A DNA stretch of 64,000 bases. Origin: Acanthaster planci. Lineage: Eukaryota; Echinodermata; Asteroidea; Valvatida; Acanthasteridae. Where the stretch lies: the NCBI RefSeq assembly GCF_001949145.1, contig NW_019091368.1:2468687-2532686 (forward strand). Direction: 5' to 3'. The notes beneath the pieces are model-generated. The model was not told the origin of the DNA and did not search any database. It worked only from the letters and a program-made list of their open reading frames with translations. Of the stretch, positions 60,001 to 64,000 are shown piece by piece; the stretch's first letter is position 1, and every line of letters begins with the position of its first letter. The position numbers and the translations under genes are program-made.

Positions 60001-63000
60001 GTGCAAAAACTGTTTTTTGGCGCAGACCCAGTGTAATAAAACAAGATCTGAATGCTCGGTGCCGTCCGAGAGCCTCTCAGGAAAAACAAAAGATGCAAGA
60101 GTTTGCCTGCATGGGATTTGGAAGTTGATGCCACAACGTGCTGCAACCGTCGGCACTTGTAAGCAGGGGACCTCATGGGTTTATGTCCTAGCTCAGTTAG
60201 ACTGTGAATTTTCTTGCAGACTGTCAGACATCAGTGAAATTTAAGCACTGTGCTCATGTTACGGCAAGGGCAAACGGGAAAACCCGCTACTGACACAAAA
60301 CTTCAGCGTGAGTGGAATATATGTTGACTGAGGCCTGCCCTGGCAAAAAACAGTAACTTAAAAAACAAACAAAAAATACAAACAAAAATAAAAACAAACA
60401 TGATGCACAACAGACAAGCACAAACACTCTATCCTATCACTGAAAGTCTGCATCATGCTTTTGTTCTCATGCAAAGTGCAAACAATCAAGAAAGCAACAT
60501 TTCTCTGCAGGGGAAATCAACACAAATTTGCGGCGACTGATATTACATATGGGGTTAAGGGTGAAGGCAATTACAAATAAATAAAATGCTTGTATTAAGT
60601 CTAATTGACCCAAGTCAGTAGCACCTTTAAAAGAATGTAATTACCAACTGACTTGTTCAAAGTCATTAGCTTTCTTTTGGTTTCTGTTGAAGAATTGTCA
60701 TTATATCCTTAAGTGGATGAAACTGTATGATTCAAGAGGACAACTGTTGTGAAGAAAATTAAGATGGAATTGCCATATTCTCGGAATTTTGAACAAAGCG
60801 GATAATTCCTCAAAAGAGACAAAGGTCAAAAGAAAATAAAATACACGTTCTCACTCAAGTGAGGAAACTGAAGCAGACCCGGCACTCACATCACAGATTT
60901 ATTTGCAAGGAATGAGAAGTACAGTCACTGTCATAAACCCAGTAGATACATTGAAAGCTTTAAGAGGAGAAGTTTATAAGAGCTTGTGATGCTAAATGCG
61001 GATGGAAATTTCTACCAGGCCATGAAAATAAATTGTGCTCCAAGAAAGCAAACTGAATTCAAAATGGCACACTACATTTGAAGGAAAGCGTAACAGCATT
61101 TTGACAAAATTTTCATGGCCTTGTTTCTATGAGTGAATGTCATGAATGATTGCTGCAGCATAGAAACCACCCCACATTACCGGAAACCCACAAACAAAAA
61201 AAGGAATTAATCAACTAATCAAACTTGCCAATTAGCAATTGGTTAGTACCTGTTTGGCCTGGGCTAGCTCATTCCCCAAACTTTCTAAAGAATCCCGGAA
61301 GATGGCTACCTGCTCACTATTGGCTGCCTGTATTACCAGGGCAACGGGTTAAACCATTTAGTAGGCAAGGGGTGATTAGTAGAGGTGAGATGAGGGAGCT
61401 CTGACTGAAAGTTATGGCTGCAGCTGGAAATAACACCTGAGCCTATTTAAGCCATTGGCTGGTGCCACTTCCCATTGACACGCATATTATTCCTAGCCGC
61501 AGCCAGTTGACTCAGACACAGCTTGGGGCTCAGGCTGGATGTCACTAGAGGGCAGCAGACTTTAGATCCCTACCAACATGTGCACATTAACTACACTTTA
61601 ATTAACCAACGTCACTGGAACATGGATGGTTAGATATCTAGATAAATACTTTGGAACCGAGCCCTGGGCTATGATCTGTCACTGGGTGTCAAGTGAGAGG
61701 CTACTGTGAGTGTCAATTGGTAAAGGCAACTGACCAGTGATCAAACTACAGGATGACCCCCTAAGAGAAGCAGACTCAAAGTTATCTTTATTTTCTCCAA
61801 AAATAAGTATCAGAAATTGTTGTTTCTGGTGTCAAATTAAGCTTAGGATGTTATCTTTTCAAACTGAAGACTTGCAGTTTCTGGTGGTGGGGGGTGCACT
61901 CTGTAAAGTCACTCAAGCTATTGCCTACTGCTCTCTAGGTGACGATATGATAGCAAAAATAACAAAATGTCAACTTTTAAAAGGGTGTTCAAATGATCTC
62001 ACAGAATGTTTCCAGGAGAAACTACTCTGACAAAAGTGATAGTACAACAAAATTGCTCAGACTTACAGAAAACACTCTCATGAAATTTTTACTGTGTATT
62101 ATTTGTTATTTTGCAATTTTTTGTCTTGCAGACGTTTAAATAAAAAGGGGGCCAAAGTTACAGACAGCAAATACAGACTTGGAGAGACAAGATAAAGAAA
62201 GAAAGCAGTGGTTAAACATTACAAATTTCAGAAACTAAATATCAAACTAAGCGAACATTATTTCAACTACTTGTGAGTACATGGCCACAATTACTATGCA
62301 CTTCACAGAGTGAAACTACGATCATTTCATTCCACAATGCAATTCCAAAAGTAAACAGCGAGGCCGGTTAGTTTCTTGCATTCAAATGATTTCTCTGGTT
62401 AGAAAACGGTCTTGTTAATATCCAGCAAAACCACAAGACTTTAGCAGACTTGAGCAAGTTTATATGGTGACTAATGGCAACTGGAATAGAAAATTTCATT
62501 CACTTGTCAAACTGAAATTGCTGCCATCCAACTTTTTATGCACTAAGCAAATCTTTGAGCATAACAGGAAAGAATAAGTAATTTGAGGCCTTTTAACTGA
62601 TTTGTATTGTTCAGCAATCTATTCGTGTCGGGATGTTTACGTCAGTCAGATCTTTGCCAATAAAAGTGCTTCCAAGGCCAAGTCAAACAGAATCTGTGGT
62701 CAAAGTCAGAGTCCTGTTGCGTTTGTCTGTCAAAATGGGCGTGTCCCCCTGACTCCTCCCACTTCTATTTACGATGACATCAGAAAGACAAAGCGATTTT
62801 TTTTTACAGAGCTTCATATCTTCTTTTCAATGCCATAAGGGTCTTTTTCACATTGGCTGTTAGCATTCAAGACATCAAGATCACAGCATCACAGCTGCTT
62901 TGTGAAAAGAGATCCAAGAAGTTGATCAAGTTTCCAGATTTGTAATATTTTGCCGGGGCTAAGAGAGACCTCCTACGGCCAATTCTTCCCCTGCTTTTTA

Positions 63001-63571
63001 ACTCCGCTGTGCAACGTGGGAAAACTTTGTTGCAGCCGTACTTCAAGTTCACTAGACTTGATTATGCAGGCTGTCAGTCTGTTGTACTGTTTGTCTGTCA
63101 GTTTGTGCAGTGCTTCGTAACGTTACCTGAACGTTGAGTGACCTGACCGATGCCTCCAGCTCCTGTATTCTCTGTTGAGTGCTTTCCTTCAGCTCTGCCA
63201 TGGCCTGAAATATTGGAGAAGTCACAACAAATCTGAAGATTTCTTTTCATCTGCTCCTTTCTGACACAAAGCACAAACTATTACTTCTGTCGCAAAGAAA
63301 TAGGGAGATCAACAAACGAATTGTGTAAAACTACTGCATCGGAATCCGTAAAATCCAGATGGCGTGCAAAACAAAGAGGTCTTTTTTTGTCTTGGCTCCC
63401 TGGCGGAGACTCGTTACAGCGAACAATTTAGACTGCAATTGAGACTTGAAAATGAAGTTGAACTGTCACATTTGTTGGTTGCCAAGGTGCACAAGCCATC
63501 TAACATCCAAAACCAACCTGCTTGGCTCTTGTCAATTCCTCCAGAACCTGCAGTTTCTCCTTCTTCAAGTC
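50900..63571 (-). CDS. GRIPAP1: GRIPAP1 (GRASP-1) coiled-coil protein, C-terminal 571 residues in 16 exons
   Basis: Vertebrate GRIPAP1/GRASP-1 binds GRIP1 and acts on Rab4/syntaxin-13 recycling endosomes in AMPA-receptor traffic; the role in this organism is inferred. The coding exons, from 5' to 3', all have AG acceptors. Joined, they give a charged, heptad-rich protein that aligns with the vertebrate family from mid-protein to the C-terminus. Diagnostic blocks are [26 protein letters not shown] with [47 protein letters not shown] and [10 protein letters not shown]. The first 11 exons and exon 13's 3' end are phase 0. The exon 12/13 junction is phase 2 and the exon 15/16 junction is phase 1. 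Vertebrate proteins are about 840 residues, so roughly the N-terminal third lies right of 64000. The stretch between SAEKRK and GWFERR is about 20 residues shorter than in human, so a small exon between 57454 and 57999 could have been missed. Confidence 0.94.
51839..52014 (-). CDS. GRIPAP1: GRIPAP1 exon, [21 protein letters not shown] block
   Basis: The 176 bp exon enters in phase 1. After a proline-rich start ([13 protein letters not shown]) it encodes [14 protein letters not shown], then [20 protein letters not shown] and LQQ. This corresponds to the conserved C-terminal coil bound by syntaxin-13 in vertebrates (recalled). The acceptor is gcaAG|GTC and the donor is CAG|GTGAGC. On the intron side lies a run of 14 G as read on the minus strand. 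Confidence 0.96.
52217..52313 (-). CDS. GRIPAP1: GRIPAP1 exon, [17 protein letters not shown] block
   Basis: The 97 bp exon enters in phase 0 and leaves in phase 1. It reads [20 protein letters not shown] followed by [12 protein letters not shown], very close to vertebrate SMAEDLCRKSAIIETYVM. The donor ATAG|GTAGGG is chosen over an upstream AAG|GTCATA because only it keeps frame into the next exon. Confidence 0.95.
53113..53217 (-). CDS. GRIPAP1: GRIPAP1 exon, 35 residues ([13 protein letters not shown])
   Basis: A 105 bp phase-0 exon runs from [20 protein letters not shown] to [13 protein letters not shown]. It aligns with vertebrate LSDEEVAELFQRLAETQQ..W.LEEK. The acceptor is ccacAG|TCA and the donor is AAG|GTTTGT. 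Confidence 0.93.
53648..53708 (-). CDS. GRIPAP1: GRIPAP1 exon, serine-rich linker
   Basis: The 61 bp exon completes a serine split by the intron and then reads [20 protein letters not shown]. It aligns with vertebrate GDSSSISSFSYREIL, a linker between the coils. The acceptor is tgcAG|TAG and the donor is CCT|GTGAGT. Confidence 0.85.
54204..54364 (-). CDS. GRIPAP1: GRIPAP1 exon, [20 protein letters not shown] block
   Basis: The 161 bp exon enters in phase 0 and leaves in phase 2. It starts [20 protein letters not shown], one of the best-conserved GRIPAP1 segments, and then has [19 protein letters not shown]. The donor is CAG|GTAAGA. The DNA is distinctly more GC-rich than the introns around it. 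Confidence 0.96.
54368..54400 (+). other. Polypurine/G-rich tract beside a GRIPAP1 acceptor
   Basis: The run of GGGG/GGGGGGG blocks forms, on the minus strand, the C-rich polypyrimidine tract just before the acceptor at 54365. On the plus strand it is a G-quadruplex candidate. Confidence 0.6.
54583..54794. mobile_element. hAT-like non-autonomous element (MITE) rich in GACTTG, in a GRIPAP1 intron
   Basis: The 212 bp element is flanked by identical 8 bp direct repeats GTTCCTAC (54575-54582 and 54795-54802), the target duplication size of hAT transposons. The right end, read inward, is CAGAGGTTGTAGCAAGTC. The left end is CGGCGTTGTAGACTTG, sharing the GTTGTAG core. The interior is built of GACTTG/GACTCG units, including two tandem copies of a 32 bp unit with TTGCAAAATATGACTTGTGA. 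No transposase is present. A similar GACTTG-rich hAT family is known to me from fish genomes. Confidence 0.75.
55279..55284 (-). other. GRIPAP1: Non-canonical GC 5' splice site (GCGAGT)
   Basis: The intron spans 55284-54365. It begins GCGAGT and ends ctccAG|GTG. Apart from the +2 C, the donor matches the U1 consensus GTRAGT at positions 3-6. The closest GT (55280-55279, GTCAAA) would shift the frame and break the conserved KDLKRQL exon. Confidence 0.7.
55285..55341 (-). CDS. GRIPAP1: GRIPAP1 exon, 19 residues, followed by a GC donor
   Basis: A 57 bp phase-0 exon encodes [19 protein letters not shown]. It matches vertebrate KDTVDGQRILEKKGSAA in register, and joining it to the next exon (VKDLKRQL) gives exactly the vertebrate spacing between EKKG and KDLK. 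No GT donor fits the frame; the exon end is ATG|GCGAGT, a GC-type donor. The aligned vertebrate DTVD tetrapeptide is DSVE here. Confidence 0.88.
55677..55772 (-). CDS. GRIPAP1: GRIPAP1 exon, 32 residues
   Basis: A 96 bp phase-0 exon runs from [20 protein letters not shown] to KDIDLLKQ. The acceptor is gtcAG|GAG and the donor is CAA|GTGAGT. Confidence 0.87.
56234..56311 (-). CDS. GRIPAP1: GRIPAP1 exon, 26 residues
   Basis: A 78 bp phase-0 exon reads [20 protein letters not shown] and then HSTAIQ. The acceptor is ttccAG|GAA and the donor is CAG|GTATGC. It aligns with the glutamine/glutamate-rich coil that follows GWFERRL in vertebrates. Confidence 0.85.
57156..57269 (-). CDS. GRIPAP1: GRIPAP1 exon, 38 residues (GWFERRL block)
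   Basis: A 114 bp phase-0 exon contains [17 protein letters not shown], matching the diagnostic vertebrate segment [14 protein letters not shown]. The acceptor is gtaacAG|AAA and the donor is GAG|GTAAAT. Confidence 0.95.
57412..57453 (-). CDS. GRIPAP1: GRIPAP1 exon, 14 residues
   Basis: A 42 bp phase-0 exon encodes [14 protein letters not shown], with acceptor tgacAG|AAT and donor ACG|GTGAGT. It is separated from the next exon by an intron of only 142 bp. Confidence 0.8.
58000..58104 (-). CDS. GRIPAP1: GRIPAP1 exon, 35 residues (SAEKRK block)
   Basis: A 105 bp phase-0 exon starts [20 protein letters not shown], nearly identical to vertebrate SAEKRKAMLDELA. The acceptor tract is an unbroken run of 19 T (58107-58125 read on the minus strand) directly before AG. 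The donor is GTG|GTATGT. Confidence 0.93.
58823..59014 (-). CDS. GRIPAP1: GRIPAP1 exon, 64 residues of coiled coil
   Basis: A 192 bp phase-0 exon contains [20 protein letters not shown], then [10 protein letters not shown], and ends DLQEARK. It aligns with the vertebrate GRIPAP1 stretch that has QKDDLNSQLQESL, ANSRL and LQEARK. The acceptor is ggttAG|GAC and the donor is AAG|GTATGG. Confidence 0.92.
59256..59294 (-). CDS. GRIPAP1: GRIPAP1 microexon, 13 residues
   Basis: A 39 bp phase-0 exon encodes [13 protein letters not shown]. The acceptor is ccttcAG|GTA and the donor is AAG|GTAAGA. It would be easily missed by gene finders. Its support is the strong splice sites and the continuous frame into the next exon. 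Confidence 0.78.
61250..61327 (-). CDS. GRIPAP1: GRIPAP1 exon, 26 residues
   Basis: A 78 bp phase-0 exon reads [20 protein letters not shown] and continues LAQAKQ. The acceptor is tacAG|GCA and the donor is CAG|GTACTA. It continues the coiled coil. Confidence 0.82.
63127..63204 (-). CDS. GRIPAP1: GRIPAP1 exon, 26 residues of coiled coil
   Basis: A 78 bp phase-0 exon starts [18 protein letters not shown] and ends VRSLNVQ, with acceptor ttcAG|GCC and donor CAG|GTAACG. It is one of three 78 bp exons in this gene. Pairwise identity to vertebrate proteins is low here, so the evidence is coding character plus splice sites. Confidence 0.8.
63518..63571 (-). CDS. GRIPAP1: GRIPAP1 exon (first visible), 18 residues
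   Basis: A 54 bp phase-0 exon reads [18 protein letters not shown]. The acceptor is tttggtcAG|GAC and the donor is CAG|GTTGGT. It is short, but the heptad pattern and clean splice sites place it upstream of the next exon. The exon before it was not found up to position 64000. Confidence 0.75.
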
Positions 63572-64000
63572 CTGACCAAAAAAAAGTGAGAAAAGTTGAG
63601 CGCGGCAGAACATTACAAACGTGTAGCCAAGTTCATAGAGGTCTACAGGGCCAGTGTCACATATTTGCTATGCATAGAAATCTGCTGACAAAAAATAAGT
63701 TCTGCTTAGTAAAAGCCAAAAACCAAAATGTTAAGCATCTTTTACATCTTTTGACTTGCTTGAATGTATATTTGCTTAGCAATAGTACTCTGCTTAATAA
63801 CTCTAGGAAATTGGGCCAAGGTTACGAGTGTACAGTGGTATTTCAGATCCTGGCTTCATTCCATTTCAGCTTCAAGTAGCAATTTTAAGAATTTAGTCAC
63901 TTTGGTAAGAACCGTCAATTTTAGGCTCCATAAAATTCCATTATCTACTACGCAAGAAATTTCAGTTGGTTCGCACAGTAAACATTTCACACTTGTTTGA
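63572..64000 (-). other. GRIPAP1 intron sequence at the right edge
   Basis: No exon was recognised. The stretch includes a minus-strand copy of the GGCCCAATTT repeat family (63650-63817). Upstream GRIPAP1 exons should lie beyond 64000. Confidence 0.6.
63650..63817 (-). repeat. Dispersed repeat, GGCCCAATTTCCTAGAG family
   Basis: Read on the minus strand it begins GGCCCAATTTCCTAGAG and continues with TTAAGCAGA and TTGCTAAGCAAAT. This matches the 9765 copy at the start and in the CTTAGCA-rich interior. Confidence 0.7.

Noticed and set aside
59807-60244. 145-codon plus-strand ORF in a GRIPAP1 intron
   Set aside because: No homology; an overlapping minus-strand ORF exists, so openness is probably chance.
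63364-63879. 171-codon plus-strand ORF at the right edge
   Set aside because: Runs through a real GRIPAP1 exon in antisense and through a dispersed repeat.

Overview
This is a 64 kb piece of an invertebrate nuclear genome. It contains intron-split genes with GT/AG splice sites, AT-rich non-coding DNA, fold-back repeats and one ambiguous base (position 7188). A repeat family present three times resembles, from memory only, a repeat common in sea stars. An echinoderm or another invertebrate deuterostome is therefore my best guess; the sequence does not prove it.

Two protein-coding genes can be supported, both on the minus strand. (1) 43229 down to 21885 holds the first three coding exons of a Shal/Kv4 (KCND) voltage-gated A-type potassium channel. 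One large exon carries the KChIP-binding N-terminus, T1 domain, S1-S5 and pore helix. A 163 bp exon carries the rest of the selectivity filter and S6, and a 90 bp exon starts the cytoplasmic C-terminus. The introns are 14.6 and 5.4 kb. The last coding exon(s) were not recognised. (2) 63571 down to 50900 holds sixteen exons coding for the C-terminal 571 residues of a GRIPAP1 (GRASP-1) coiled-coil protein, a recycling-endosome and AMPA-receptor-trafficking scaffold in vertebrates. Its 5' exons lie beyond the right edge. Its introns are short (0.14-2 kb), and one appears to use a GC-AG splice pair.

Layout: 1-21.9 kb is non-coding sequence downstream of Kv4 exon 3, either intron or 3' flank. 21.9-43.2 kb is Kv4. 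43.2-50.9 kb is intergenic and includes the Kv4 5' UTR and promoter. 50.9-63.6 kb is the GRIPAP1 3' half. Both products act in excitable-cell membrane biology, but nothing here shows a functional link beyond tandem placement on one strand.

The most unusual signal is a degenerate hexamer repeat built from GTAC tetramers spaced by a variable dinucleotide (GTACNN; mostly TACATGTAC and TACCGGTAC). It saturates most of 1-40 kb and is essentially absent from 40-64 kb. Other structures include a GACTTG-rich hAT-like MITE with 8 bp direct repeats, a nearly perfect 180 bp hairpin element, a palindromic tRNA-derived element, and recurrent C(n)A(n) homopolymer junctions of matched length.
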